From the IMG/VR virus record IMGVR_UViG_3300025759_000514, positions 1-28,462 of that record: a DNA stretch of 28,462 bases; one strand, given 5' to 3'. This document shows positions 9,892 to 18,930 of this stretch, piece after piece; within the stretch, counting starts at the first letter, position 1; every line of letters starts with the position of its first letter. Under the pieces are notes generated by a model, which did no database searches, was not told the DNA's origin, and was given only the letters and a program-made list of their open reading frames with translations. The DNA comes from a virus. The translations under genes were made by a program, and so were the position numbers.

Positions 9892-10734
9892 TTATTGTAA
9901 TCGTTTTTCGATATTCTTAAATACCTCCATACCTTCGTCAGTCTTAAACCAGGCGGCAAGCGCTGAGTAAGGGTGTTCGTCAAAAGGAACTGTTATTAAC
10001 TTTCTATCGTTAGAAGCCCACTTAAACGTTCTTTGATCGGAAGATAACTTAATAAGCCCTCTTTCCGTAGCTCTGATACCAACGTTTCTTAACTGAACGT
10101 TATCATCATTAACTAATTCTAAGAACAAACCAGGGTTTCTCTTAGCGTATAGTAGTAAATCACGTTTAAGTTCCTTAGAACTCATCTCTGATACTCTAGA
10201 ACCAATCTCTACACGTAATACAGCCTCTGCCAAGTCAATATCTAGCTGTTGAGCGGTATTAAGCGCTTCGATTTCTAGCTCTATACTTGCAACCTGGTCT
10301 ACTGCTACGCTAACTGGATTGTATTCGTCATATACGTTGCCCTTCCATGGATGGTATAAAGAAAGTAATTTTTGTAAAGCTACTTTATTTCTAGGTACAC
10401 GTAGAACACCGTTTCTAAAAACAATATGCTCTAATCTTTGGTCACCTTTCATTTCATCAACAAAACAAGTTCGTTGATTGGAAGTATTCTTTAACTCTCT
10501 TTCATATCCCAACTCCTCGTCAAAGTAATATATGTTAGATGATTTAATCGAATACGTTAAGGGTTTTGCTTTACCTACAAGATAGTAATCTCTATCTTTA
10601 ATTTCCCACTTCTTGTTAACATCGGGTTTAGAGTCTTTTGGAGTAGAAGCTACTTTAACTTCATTTTCAAACGACTGTTCCATAGCTGCCACAGTTTCTT
10701 GTGCAACAGCTGGTGTTGGTTTTTTCTTTGCCAT
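9892..10734 (-). CDS. Conserved structural-type protein downstream of capsid (280 aa)
   Basis: I do not recognise a named family. The first 50 residues are Lys/Pro/Ala/Glu-rich and look disordered. A beta-like segment follows with DRDYYLVGKAKPLTYSIKSS, then RTCFVDEMKGDQRLEHIVF and VPRNKVALQKLLSLYHP. The C-terminal half is helical (about 130-200) and ends in a compact motif with HPYSALAAWFKTDEGMEVF. No membrane segment or signal peptide is visible. It is the first gene after the terminator that follows the major capsid gene. Its position suggests a head-associated or head-completion role, but this is inference from context only. Confidence 0.55.
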   Translation of the reverse strand: MAKKKPTPAVAQETVAAMEQSFENEVKVASTPKDSKPDVNKKWEIKDRDYYLVGKAKPLTYSIKSSNIYYFDEELGYERELKNTSNQRTCFVDEMKGDQRLEHIVFRNGVLRVPRNKVALQKLLSLYHPWKGNVYDEYNPVSVAVDQVASIELEIEALNTAQQLDIDLAEAVLRVEIGSRVSEMSSKELKRDLLLYAKRNPGLFLELVNDDNVQLRNVGIRATERGLIKLSSDQRTFKWASNDRKLITVPFDEHPYSALAAWFKTDEGMEVFKNIEKRLQ

Positions 10735-10759
10735 AATATAATAAAATAAAAAATAATAT

Positions 10760-10793
10760 AAAGGGCCGGGACGCGTTAGCGCCCCAGCTCTTT
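10760..10793 (-). terminator. Intrinsic terminator after the major capsid gene
   Basis: Minus-strand arms AAAGAGCTGGGGCGC and GCGTCCCGGCCCTTT pair over 15 positions with one A-C mismatch and two G-U wobbles around a TAAC loop. A T-rich tract (ATATTATTTTTTATTTTATT) follows directly. This is a textbook Rho-independent terminator, 14 bases past the capsid stop codon. Because the same operon appears to continue downstream, it probably terminates only a fraction of transcripts and so raises capsid mRNA over the tail genes. Confidence 0.8.
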
Positions 10794-10807
10794 ACGAAAT
10801 ATACATG

Positions 10808-12289
10808 TTACCCTTTAAGTAGCATAAAGTTATTAGCGCCTTGAGTAATTAAGCACCTTTCAGATAGGTAGTTAATTGTCATAGCGTCAAGATCAGATGT
10901 AGCAGCTCCTACAGAACCAGTAACCCAAGTCTTGAAACGACGGTTATCAGTTTGAGAAGCTCTGTAACGTACGTGTAAGAACGGACGCTTAAGGTTTCTA
11001 CCTAACATTTGATCGTATACTGAAGACACTCCTGCTGGAATGAAACATCCGCGAATTGCATTAGTAGGATCTTTCTCGTTGATAGCTCCTCTAGTTCCAC
11101 GGTCGTTCAAGTACTTCATGTCTGACTTGTAGAAGTCGTATGACCCACGGCGGAATCCAGAGAATCCTAGGTTAAGAGCCATATCTTCGTCATTATCAAA
11201 CACTCCGTAAGAACTTCCACCTGAACCGTAAGAGTTCATTGATGCAAGCATATCATCTACCGCTAGAGAAACGCTTCTGTTGCAGAATAGCATGTTCTCC
11301 TCAATAGCGCCTTGCTTATCAAACTCAGCTAGAATTAAATCGAATTCAGCTAAGTCAGTAGCAGCGTTAACGCCGTCGATACCAGTAGACACGTTACCAC
11401 GAGAAGTGATAGCAGCCCATAGACCTTCGTGACCAGAGTTAGTACCAAGAGAATCAGCTACAGAGCTAGCAGCTCCTGCGTCAATAACGTGAGAGTTAGT
11501 TGAATCAGGAAGAACAGACTCAAGCATAGCCATTTCTAAGTAATCTGTGAAACGCATACGAGTTTCACCTTCTGCCTTAAGGTACCATAGGTAACCTCCA
11601 GTTCCATCTTCTCCAGAAACTTCTACCCAACCAATCTGAGCTGTGTCAGATCCGTTAACCGTGTACTTATCCTTAAGGATAATAGGCTTTTGAGTAAACG
11701 TCTTGTGCGCTGGAGAGTTTGAAGAAGCTGGTCCATCAGTACCTTTTCCGTATTCAGAACCAACAACTAGAACTGTACAAGTTGTACCAGTACCAGTTTC
11801 AGTAGCAATAGAAGTGTGATCATCCCAGTTTTCGTATCCGTAAGGAGTTGCTGTGATATCATCGCCGTCTACGTACTGTACGTGACACATTAAAGTATTA
11901 GTAACACCTGAATCATCGATCGCAACTAGAACCTGATCGTTAACACGGATAGGTTGGTTAGCTGCTGGATCACCAGTTCCATCAATATCATTATTGATAT
12001 GAATAACCGAACTTTGGGTGTTAATAGTACCTGTAAAACATAGGTGCAAACGACCCTGCTCAGACCAAATAACTTGGTCAGACATCATTGCCTCTTCTGC
12101 GCCTACTTGCGAAAGGAATCCTGCGATTGTTCTGTTACCGAACACCTCAGCTTCCTTTTCCATAACTTCCGGTAGGTATTGTTTAGCCCAACCGTCGTTT
12201 GCTGTTGTAAAATCTAGGTAGTTTTGAGCTGTAGCTACTTTGTTTGGTAAAGCTACGCTGTTTAAACTACCTCCTGCTGTAATAGACAT
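10808..12289 (-). CDS. Major capsid protein (493 aa)
   Basis: Identified from position (terminase, portal, acidic scaffold, then this gene), length, and a pattern I recall from marine phage capsid proteins: an N-terminal helix with NDGWAKQYLPEVMEKEAEVF, a TRMRFTDYLEMAML helix near residue 240, and a C-terminal NYLSERCLITQGANNFML. A beta-rich region between about residues 85 and 235 could be an insertion or decoration domain on an HK97-type core. Arginine codons here are mostly CGT/CGC, whereas the portal mostly uses AGA, fitting a very highly expressed protein. It starts 19 bases after the scaffold stop in an A/T-rich gap without a Shine-Dalgarno site. A strong terminator follows. The HK97 fold is inferred from tailed-phage biology. 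Confidence 0.85.
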   Translation of the reverse strand: MSITAGGSLNSVALPNKVATAQNYLDFTTANDGWAKQYLPEVMEKEAEVFGNRTIAGFLSQVGAEEAMMSDQVIWSEQGRLHLCFTGTINTQSSVIHINNDIDGTGDPAANQPIRVNDQVLVAIDDSGVTNTLMCHVQYVDGDDITATPYGYENWDDHTSIATETGTGTTCTVLVVGSEYGKGTDGPASSNSPAHKTFTQKPIILKDKYTVNGSDTAQIGWVEVSGEDGTGGYLWYLKAEGETRMRFTDYLEMAMLESVLPDSTNSHVIDAGAASSVADSLGTNSGHEGLWAAITSRGNVSTGIDGVNAATDLAEFDLILAEFDKQGAIEENMLFCNRSVSLAVDDMLASMNSYGSGGSSYGVFDNDEDMALNLGFSGFRRGSYDFYKSDMKYLNDRGTRGAINEKDPTNAIRGCFIPAGVSSVYDQMLGRNLKRPFLHVRYRASQTDNRRFKTWVTGSVGAATSDLDAMTINYLSERCLITQGANNFMLLKG

Positions 12290-12308
12290 TTTAAGTAATT
12301 TTTAATTG

Positions 12309-13508
12309 TTATTTTTTTCTTTTAATTTTGAACTTTAAAGAATCAGAATCATCACCTAGAACTCTAAACTTTAACCCGCTAGTTTGAGCCTCGTTATGAG
12401 TTGATCTTGCTGACGTGTTAATGTTTTTTGCTTTTGCCATACTTTCTTTAATAGCATCCGCTTTTCCTTGTTCATAAAAATGCTGAGCTACGACATCCGG
12501 ATTCATGGCTGTAAACAAACCTTTATGGTAACCTTTAGCATCACTCATGTTTTGATTTTCATCAAGAAACTTTCCGATGAAATTATTCATATCACTTTGT
12601 GATTCCTTTACCCTATCCGCGTCTTTAACGTTAAATCTATATTTTTTATCTCCGACGTTATATTCAAAACCTTTGAACTTGTCATTAAAAACCTGATCGG
12701 TTTTTTGTTTAAAAATAGATTTACCTTTTTCAGCTATCTTACGAGTCTGCTCTGACTCTTTATTGTATCTGTTGAAAAAATCAATTGCCTTCTGTTGATC
12801 TTCTGTCAACTTACTTCCAGCTTTAATTTCTTCGTAATATTTAGACTTTTGCCCGTCTAAGTAGGCTTTAGCCTCTGCAACTTGCTCTTTTCTGGCTAAC
12901 TTCTTTCTTTTAATATCTCTCTCGCCATCTACGTCTTCATCATAAGAGAATTTATCTTCTAATAAAAACTCTACTTCTTCAGTAGATAAATGAGGTTTAG
13001 TAACTTTATAGTATTCTCTAAGAGCGTCTTGATCATCAATATCCTCGACATTCCTATTTAACCTAACGTAATCTTCGAGATCTCCTCCAGTATCAGCCAT
13101 AAAGTCAATAAGCTTTTGAACGTTTTCTGGAAGTGGCTCGCCAGAAGCTTTGGCTTCATCTATAGCTTCGCTAACCTCTTCTTTAAACTCTTCAACTTCT
13201 TCCTCTGTTACTTCCTCTAGTACTGGTACTTCTCCTTGTACTTCTCCTTGCGGTTGTACTTCTTCTTGTTCTTGTGTGGGCTCGGGACTTTCATCGACTC
13301 CAGCCACTCCTGAGTCGTCAGGGTTACTTTCTTTAGTTTCATTGGTTGGTGGTTTGCTTAAATCAACTTTAATAACATCTGGGTCATCTTTGCTGTCAAA
13401 TTTTTCTAAATCAAGTTCAGGCGTTTGTTCTACAGCCTCTTCTTGTGGTGTTTCGTTTTCGACCTCTTGGATCACCTCCTCAAGATCTGTTTGATTATTT
13501 TGTTCCAT
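12309..13508 (-). CDS. Probable capsid scaffolding protein (399 aa)
   Basis: It sits directly between portal and major capsid, the usual place of a scaffold. Residues 1-130 are extremely Glu/Asp-rich and low complexity. The middle (about 190-300) is charged and probably coiled coil, with runs of Lys/Glu/Gln. The C-terminus is basic (LKFKIKRKK), as in scaffolds that dock to the capsid protein by a positive tail. No protease motif is visible, so any head protease must lie elsewhere. The Glu-rich stretch creates a Ser-rich antisense shadow frame on the plus strand that is not a gene. Confidence 0.7.
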   Translation of the reverse strand: MEQNNQTDLEEVIQEVENETPQEEAVEQTPELDLEKFDSKDDPDVIKVDLSKPPTNETKESNPDDSGVAGVDESPEPTQEQEEVQPQGEVQGEVPVLEEVTEEEVEEFKEEVSEAIDEAKASGEPLPENVQKLIDFMADTGGDLEDYVRLNRNVEDIDDQDALREYYKVTKPHLSTEEVEFLLEDKFSYDEDVDGERDIKRKKLARKEQVAEAKAYLDGQKSKYYEEIKAGSKLTEDQQKAIDFFNRYNKESEQTRKIAEKGKSIFKQKTDQVFNDKFKGFEYNVGDKKYRFNVKDADRVKESQSDMNNFIGKFLDENQNMSDAKGYHKGLFTAMNPDVVAQHFYEQGKADAIKESMAKAKNINTSARSTHNEAQTSGLKFRVLGDDSDSLKFKIKRKK

Positions 13509-13525
13509 AATAAAATATTATATAA

Positions 13526-15901
13526 TTAATTACCTATTTGTGGGGTAAACTTATCTAAACCCATTCCGCCTCCTAATACATCATTACCTGAAGATTCAAA
13601 TCTTTTAGCAGTTGCTTTCGCTTTTTCTCGCTTATCTTTACCCTGCTCCTTCATTGTCTCCATTCTTTCGTTGGAAGCTCGCTCTTGTTCTCTTATCTGA
13701 TTGTTAAGTTGGAACTCGTAAGCCATTAACTCTTTCTTTAGTTTAACTTCCTCTTGAAGATGAGCTATCTTGTTTTGAGACTTAAGAGTTTCTATTTGGA
13801 TGTCCGCTTGAGTTTTTGCCTGATTTTTTTGTATCTCAGCTTGAGCAGCGGCTTGTTGAGTTTGCGCATTTGCTTGTGCTTGCGCTTGCATGTTCTGCTC
13901 TTGAATTTTCTGATCACGCTCTTGTTTTTTCTTACGCTTTACTTTTAATAGTTGATTTGCTAACTTAATGTTTCTTATTTCACGTATATCTATAGCATCG
14001 TCTAAATCTATTAACTGTTGTGCAAGAGCTGTTTGTATGTTGTTTTCTAATAGCTGTTTATCTTCTTCGTCAGGTTCAAGCTCAATAAATATACCGAAAT
14101 CATACAAGTATAGCTCCGCCATATCTTTTAATGTAGCTACGTTGTGAGCACCTATAGCTTGCACAAATGCATCGGCCGTTGGCGAGTATTCTAGTATATC
14201 AGATATTCTAAGAGATAAAGCTTCAGCCGCCTCGGTAGTTAAGAACATTGATCCTAGTAATATATGGCGCGTTGCAACATTAGAGTTTGCTGCTGCTAAT
14301 TTTTGAACGCCAACTAAAGACCTTTCATCTGGCATACTACCGTCTCTAGCCTCATTTAAACCCGTTACATCACGGATCATTTGTAAGTAATAATTGTAAT
14401 TACCAATTAAAGCTTGTAGCTTAGCTCCAGCCCCTTGACCGTTGGATATCTGTTGAATAGGTATTTTACCAGGGTTTGGATCGCCGTCTTGTGTAAACGA
14501 TCTACCAATTACACTACCAGTTTGGAAGAACATATTAAGTGCCTCCTGTGGATTATAGTTTGTGCCGTTACCTAAATCTACTTCAGCAAGTCCGTCAGCA
14601 TCAAGGTATACTCCATCCGGTACCATGCGCGACATCACTTGCTGCAGCTTTAAGTGTGTAAGCTGAATCATATCAGCAAACCCCGTAATTCTACTAACTA
14701 AAGATTCTATTTTACCATTGTACATCCTTGGTGCAACTAAAGAGTAGTTCATTTTAACTTTGTTAAAATCACTCTTTGCTCGCATCATGTTTTCAGCCTT
14801 GTTCCACTTTAGTAATTTATCTGTACCTAAAACGACAGCGCCCTCAAAAACACATTCTACGGCTCTTTGTACTTTAGAGTAGTTACCTACTACTTGAGCA
14901 GGAGGGTTAAATGAGTCGCTTTTTTCTATAGCTTTATAACCTCCGGTAGTAGTTTCTTTAATTTTATAAACCTCGTTCATGTGTGTTCTATAGTTAAAGT
15001 ATAGAACTTGAACTTTGTTTTTATCAGACTCATGTATACGCCTAGCCCCTATATATCTATTGCTTGAGCTTTCGTGTATCTCTTCTAAATCTAGTTCAGT
15101 TAAGTGATCAAACTCTCTAGCCAACTCATTAATAGGTATTGTTTTTACTTCACCAATATAGTATATATCTTCAAAATAAGGTGAATCAGTATAAGAGTAA
15201 ACAATGTTAGCTGGATCTACGTATTCTACTTTTGCGCCATCACTCCAGTTAAAAGTTGTTTTTATACAACCAATACCAAGAACAGTAAGATCATATAAAA
15301 ACCTCTGTCTAATGTTATTATAGTTGCTACCTTCAAGCAACACATTTATAGCCTGTTCTTCAGCTAACTCTACAGCTTGCTTATAATTGAGCTGCATGTG
15401 TAATGCTAGTTCTTCTTCGGTGTCTGGTAGTTGTTCTTTATCGTTTTTATATAAATCGATTTGAAACATCTCTTGTGCCTGATCGTTGAACTCTCTAGAC
15501 TTCATGTCAAATAAAAGAGAATCCATGTACTCAGTACGCTTACTTACACCGTATTGATCTTGTGAATAAGCTTTAATAGTAAACATTCTATTAGCCATAC
15601 CGTTAACTACGATATCCACAAATTTAGGTATAATTGGTACTGGCTTCCAATCTAAATTAAGATAAGATAAATCACCGTTAATAGATAACTCATCTTTATA
15701 TTTTTGAATAGATTGTTCCCCTCTAGCATACAGTCTTAATCTATGGAAACTATTTTTAGTATCCATATATCTATTAGAGTTGGCGTCTGTGAACCACTCT
15801 TGTTCAATTGCTTTCGCTACCTTAAGCCCATACTCAGGCGTCATCTTTTCTAGGTCAGGTACTGCTTGAGAAGGAAAGTTAACGTGTACGTTTTCCGCCA
15901 T
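13526..15901 (-). CDS. Portal protein (791 aa)
   Basis: The length, and the place directly after the large terminase, indicate the portal ring protein through which DNA enters the head. The N-terminal third has RLRLYARGEQSIQKYK and PIIPKFVDIVVNGMANRMF, resembling portals of the large Bacteroidota-phage (crAss-like) type as I recall them. The middle is mixed alpha/beta with RDVTGLNEARDGSMPDE near residue 510. From about residue 660 to 775 it becomes a Gln/Ala/Lys/Glu-rich coiled coil, a long tail seen in this portal type that may project into the head or barrel. It starts 2 bases after the terminase stop. The function is secure; the closer family link is inference. Confidence 0.85.
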   Translation of the reverse strand: MAENVHVNFPSQAVPDLEKMTPEYGLKVAKAIEQEWFTDANSNRYMDTKNSFHRLRLYARGEQSIQKYKDELSINGDLSYLNLDWKPVPIIPKFVDIVVNGMANRMFTIKAYSQDQYGVSKRTEYMDSLLFDMKSREFNDQAQEMFQIDLYKNDKEQLPDTEEELALHMQLNYKQAVELAEEQAINVLLEGSNYNNIRQRFLYDLTVLGIGCIKTTFNWSDGAKVEYVDPANIVYSYTDSPYFEDIYYIGEVKTIPINELAREFDHLTELDLEEIHESSSNRYIGARRIHESDKNKVQVLYFNYRTHMNEVYKIKETTTGGYKAIEKSDSFNPPAQVVGNYSKVQRAVECVFEGAVVLGTDKLLKWNKAENMMRAKSDFNKVKMNYSLVAPRMYNGKIESLVSRITGFADMIQLTHLKLQQVMSRMVPDGVYLDADGLAEVDLGNGTNYNPQEALNMFFQTGSVIGRSFTQDGDPNPGKIPIQQISNGQGAGAKLQALIGNYNYYLQMIRDVTGLNEARDGSMPDERSLVGVQKLAAANSNVATRHILLGSMFLTTEAAEALSLRISDILEYSPTADAFVQAIGAHNVATLKDMAELYLYDFGIFIELEPDEEDKQLLENNIQTALAQQLIDLDDAIDIREIRNIKLANQLLKVKRKKKQERDQKIQEQNMQAQAQANAQTQQAAAQAEIQKNQAKTQADIQIETLKSQNKIAHLQEEVKLKKELMAYEFQLNNQIREQERASNERMETMKEQGKDKREKAKATAKRFESSGNDVLGGGMGLDKFTPQIGN

Positions 15902-15903
15902 AT

Positions 15904-18120
15904 CTATTTAATTATTTGAGACATAAATCCCTCATTGTCATATTTTGCTATATTCAAATTCAAAGGTGTTTTTTGAGTCTTAGCGTTTGGTGCGTATAAA
16001 TGTCTATTGCAAGCCATGATGGCTAAGCCAGAACTTATAGACGCATCAAACTTTGTTCTTTTGTTTATATCAAACCTGCTCCAATCCAGTAATGTATCAT
16101 TAAAATACATCGTGCCAAAATCACCGTCCCCTAAATGTCCTACATAGTTCTGTATGTACATTTCAATAGCGGCTGCGTGAGCCTGTTTAATATCTTCACT
16201 TGAGTTTGGTATACCTCCAACCTCTCGTTCGGCTACAGATAACTTTCTCAAAGTTTTGTCTGGTCTGTTCATACTGTATCCTCTATAGCCTCTGCGGCGT
16301 AGATAGTATAGTAGTCTAGGTTTATTGTTCTCTGCGAGTAGCGGCATACCGTAAAACACTAGTGCCATTAAAACATCTTCAAAGAACATCTCTGCGGTTT
16401 GTGGTCTAGCTATATACTCTAAGAAAAAAGTGCTTGATGGCGCTTCTTCTAAAGAAAACTTTGTTAGTCCGTGTAATGCACCTTTCGAACCACGACCGTC
16501 AACAGTACCACTAATGTCGTAACTATCACAGCCAAAGGCTCCGATATGCTCATTTGCAGGGTATCTAACTCCATTTTTTACAATCTGTTTATTTTGTAAA
16601 TGACCTGGAGGAACCCAGCTCACTTTAAATCTACCTGATGGATCAGGGTGGAAAACAACTTGTGTGTCTCTTACCCCGTTTACCCAACCAAAACTACCAG
16701 TAGTAACATGAGCGCTATGTCTGCTAGCTTCGTTAAAATCTATTTGCTCGTATATTTTAATTAAATTAAATATACTGTTTTTAGTCTCATCTCTAAACGC
16801 ATGCTCTTCAGTTCTAGGAAATTGACGATAAAACTCATTTAACGCGTCTTGATCATCTTTTAAACCTTCCGCTTCGTTTTCCCAACTTGTTATTACACCT
16901 ACGTCTATTAATTCACCGTCTGGTCCATATCGTACATCATCACCTGGATTATCAAAGACTGGAAGTCCGTACTCGTCAATAAATCCTTCATAGTTCCATT
17001 CCATTGGGATAAAGAGAGAATAAAGGCCAGACTTCGTTTGTCCATTAGCATTTCGTCTTGATACGTCAGAATCATTGTACAGTTTTTTAAAGTTATCCCC
17101 ACCTTTATCAAGCGCGTTGCTGGTACTACCCATCATGCACTTACCGACGATTCTACTACCTAACCTTAGACAGGTCTTAGTAACTCGCCAGTTGTTTAAT
17201 ATGTTATCAGGTCTCTCCCACTTACCACTCTCATCATGTACTAGCAAATTTAGCTTTTCACCATCATAGCTATTATCACCCGTGTTCTTCCAGTCAATTG
17301 TAGTATCAAGACCCGCTATCTCCTCGAGCTGTTCGTTTACTTGTATTTTTTTACGAGTAAATTTACTAGCTGGAACTCTATACGCAAGTTCGGATTTTGG
17401 ACGATCCATACCATCTTGTATAGGTTTAAAGAAGAATGGGTAATTTATTGATATAGGTACTACTTTATCAGTAAACATCTTCTTTGCATCGGCACCAGAC
17501 TTAGAAAGGATCCCATATCTACTATCACTTGATATAGTGGCTAAGTTAACTGTTTCAGCTGATGACATAAACGAGAAACCTGAACGACGGTTTTTAAGGT
17601 AGCACATCCCATAGCATCTCTTGTCAGCTTTACAGGCTTCCCAAAATATAAAGAATAGTCTGTTCGCCTCTCTAAAGTCTGGAGCTCCAACGTCAATCTT
17701 ACTCCATTGTAGGTACATATAGTGTGTACCCGTTATGTATGTTGGCACTCCGTTATTAGTGAACCAGAACCCTTCTTCTCTACGTCTAAATTCTTCGTCA
17801 ATATAGTCGTGCCAGTTTTCTTTCTGCTCGTCTGGATAGTTTCTCCAGTCGAATATATTTTTAATACGAGATAGCTCTTTAGGATACTCTTGTTTAACCC
17901 ACTTATTTTTCTCGTGTTTAAATACGTTTTTTGGTGCTTTGGGCAAAGCTATCTTTAATCCTTGTATTTCGTATATATCACCTATAACCCCGTTATTTGC
18001 AAGAACTACTAAGTCGTGCTCTTTGTTATAACCGTACTTCCACTTCTTACCTCTATTTAATCTAGTAAGAGTTGTTTTCTTTATAGGTTCTATTATCTTA
18101 TATAAAGTCTGCTCGTACAT
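15904..18120 (-). CDS. terL: Terminase large subunit (738 aa)
   Basis: This is the DNA-packaging motor, ATPase plus nuclease. A Walker A-like element, KNRRSGFS, lies at residues 176-183 in the Arg-rich degenerate form seen in some phage terminases. Walker B is LLVHDES at 292-298 with the catalytic Glu. A likely coupling motif, GSTSN, lies at 331-335, followed by GGDNF. The RNase H-like nuclease domain begins near residue 525, with acidic residues in GAFGCDSYDISG (Asp532) and LLAENN (Glu597), and a third candidate near TKFDASISS. It is longer than common T4-type terminases because of an N-terminal region of about 110 residues. The start overlaps the small-subunit stop as TAATG, indicating translational coupling. 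Confidence 0.9.
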   Translation of the reverse strand: MYEQTLYKIIEPIKKTTLTRLNRGKKWKYGYNKEHDLVVLANNGVIGDIYEIQGLKIALPKAPKNVFKHEKNKWVKQEYPKELSRIKNIFDWRNYPDEQKENWHDYIDEEFRRREEGFWFTNNGVPTYITGTHYMYLQWSKIDVGAPDFREANRLFFIFWEACKADKRCYGMCYLKNRRSGFSFMSSAETVNLATISSDSRYGILSKSGADAKKMFTDKVVPISINYPFFFKPIQDGMDRPKSELAYRVPASKFTRKKIQVNEQLEEIAGLDTTIDWKNTGDNSYDGEKLNLLVHDESGKWERPDNILNNWRVTKTCLRLGSRIVGKCMMGSTSNALDKGGDNFKKLYNDSDVSRRNANGQTKSGLYSLFIPMEWNYEGFIDEYGLPVFDNPGDDVRYGPDGELIDVGVITSWENEAEGLKDDQDALNEFYRQFPRTEEHAFRDETKNSIFNLIKIYEQIDFNEASRHSAHVTTGSFGWVNGVRDTQVVFHPDPSGRFKVSWVPPGHLQNKQIVKNGVRYPANEHIGAFGCDSYDISGTVDGRGSKGALHGLTKFSLEEAPSSTFFLEYIARPQTAEMFFEDVLMALVFYGMPLLAENNKPRLLYYLRRRGYRGYSMNRPDKTLRKLSVAEREVGGIPNSSEDIKQAHAAAIEMYIQNYVGHLGDGDFGTMYFNDTLLDWSRFDINKRTKFDASISSGLAIMACNRHLYAPNAKTQKTPLNLNIAKYDNEGFMSQIIK

Positions 18121-18395
18121 TATTTAGATCTACCCTCAGCAAAACCCTTAAATACTCTCTCTTTCTTTTCTTCAGGTGCTTTACCTTCTAAAAGATTTTC
18201 TTCTTCTTGGATTCTGTTTAATATCTCGAAGGCGTCGAAGATAGCAAGCTTCTTTGTGGCAGCGGCGTTTTTAAGTCTGTCAGCTGATATATCATCGTCT
18301 GAATCAACAATAGCTTCTTTAGCTACCTTGATCAACTCTTCAACTGCTCTGTGCCCAGCTTGGATTATACTCTTCTTCGTCTCCTTGATATTCAT
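18120..18395 (-). CDS. terS: Probable terminase small subunit (91 aa)
   Basis: The start chosen is the ATG at 18395 (MNIKETKKSIIQAGHRAVEE). A longer in-frame version from 18482 would add a Leu/Cys-rich leader that only mirrors the overlapping upstream gene. The protein is small, highly charged and entirely helical in appearance, with repeated Lys/Glu and a basic C-terminus (VFKGFAEGRSK). This and its position directly before terL, joined by a TAATG stop-start overlap, point to the small terminase, which binds DNA for packaging. Its first 56 bases overlap the end of the GroES-like gene in another frame. No helix-turn-helix is obvious, so the role rests on context and resemblance to similar small genes before marine phage terminases. 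Confidence 0.65.
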   Translation of the reverse strand: MNIKETKKSIIQAGHRAVEELIKVAKEAIVDSDDDISADRLKNAAATKKLAIFDAFEILNRIQEEENLLEGKAPEEKKERVFKGFAEGRSK

Positions 18396-18930
18396 ATTTA
18401 ATTGTAATATATTTAGATAACACTCTGTACATTCTTTGCCCATCAACAACGAATTCAAATTCACTGCTAGGGTTAAAACCAACTAGATCCCCAACGTTAA
18501 CAGTTCCGTCAGAATACTTAACAACACCTATTAGCGGTCTCTCAGTTTCTACGTCAAAGTTGTCATTACTTTTTATAGGTTGTATGAAACAATAACCATT
18601 AGGACAAATCCAGTCTTTATCTTTTTTATACAAAAATATTTGATCTGGAGCTACAAAGTATTGATTTTCCTTAAAGTAAGATCTACTGTTCTTTTCTTTG
18701 CTTTTTATATTGTGCCATCGTCTAAAGACGTTATGGTGCAATATAACTTTATCTCCAACATCAATATCGTTACAGCCTATACGAGGTGTTATTTTAACTT
18801 CGGCCTCTCGATTTATATATTGATGGTTAAATATTTCTGTGTTAAGTATTAGTTCTTTATCACCTACTTTTTTATTATTGTTGTATCTTTCACCTATAGG
18901 TTCTACAACAAAATTATAGAGTGCTTGCAT
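18340..18930 (-). CDS. Tandem GroES-like (Cpn10-fold) protein (196 aa)
   Basis: The protein reads as two Cpn10-like halves. Half one: LYNFVVEPIGE (residues 4-14) as the first strand; a loop with ELILNTE at 26-32, matching the mobile-loop hydrophobic triplet of co-chaperonins (LIL, also in this phage's GroES); VGDKVIL at 58-64; and YFVAPDQIFLY at 91-101 as the closing strand. Half two: GYCFIQPIK at 112-120, VGDLVGF at 146-152 and VDGQRMYRVLSKYITIKY at 162-179, the usual GroES ending. Half two shows no clear mobile-loop triplet. An Arg/Lys/Asn-rich insert (about 70-90) interrupts half one. The arrangement recalls chloroplast Cpn20. It could be a second co-chaperonin or a repurposed scaffold or neck protein. 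It is joined to the upstream gene by TAATG. Confidence 0.65.
   Translation of the reverse strand: MQALYNFVVEPIGERYNNNKKVGDKELILNTEIFNHQYINREAEVKITPRIGCNDIDVGDKVILHHNVFRRWHNIKSKEKNSRSYFKENQYFVAPDQIFLYKKDKDWICPNGYCFIQPIKSNDNFDVETERPLIGVVKYSDGTVNVGDLVGFNPSSEFEFVVDGQRMYRVLSKYITIKYEYQGDEEEYNPSWAQSS

Noticed and set aside
13150-13494. Ser-rich plus-strand frame of 114 codons
   Set aside because: It is the antisense of the Glu-rich repeats in the scaffold gene, with low-complexity Ser/Thr output and no independent signals.
18396-18482. Longer start for the small terminase at 18482
   Set aside because: The added residues simply mirror the overlapping GroES-like gene, and the ATG at 18395 gives a natural helical start.
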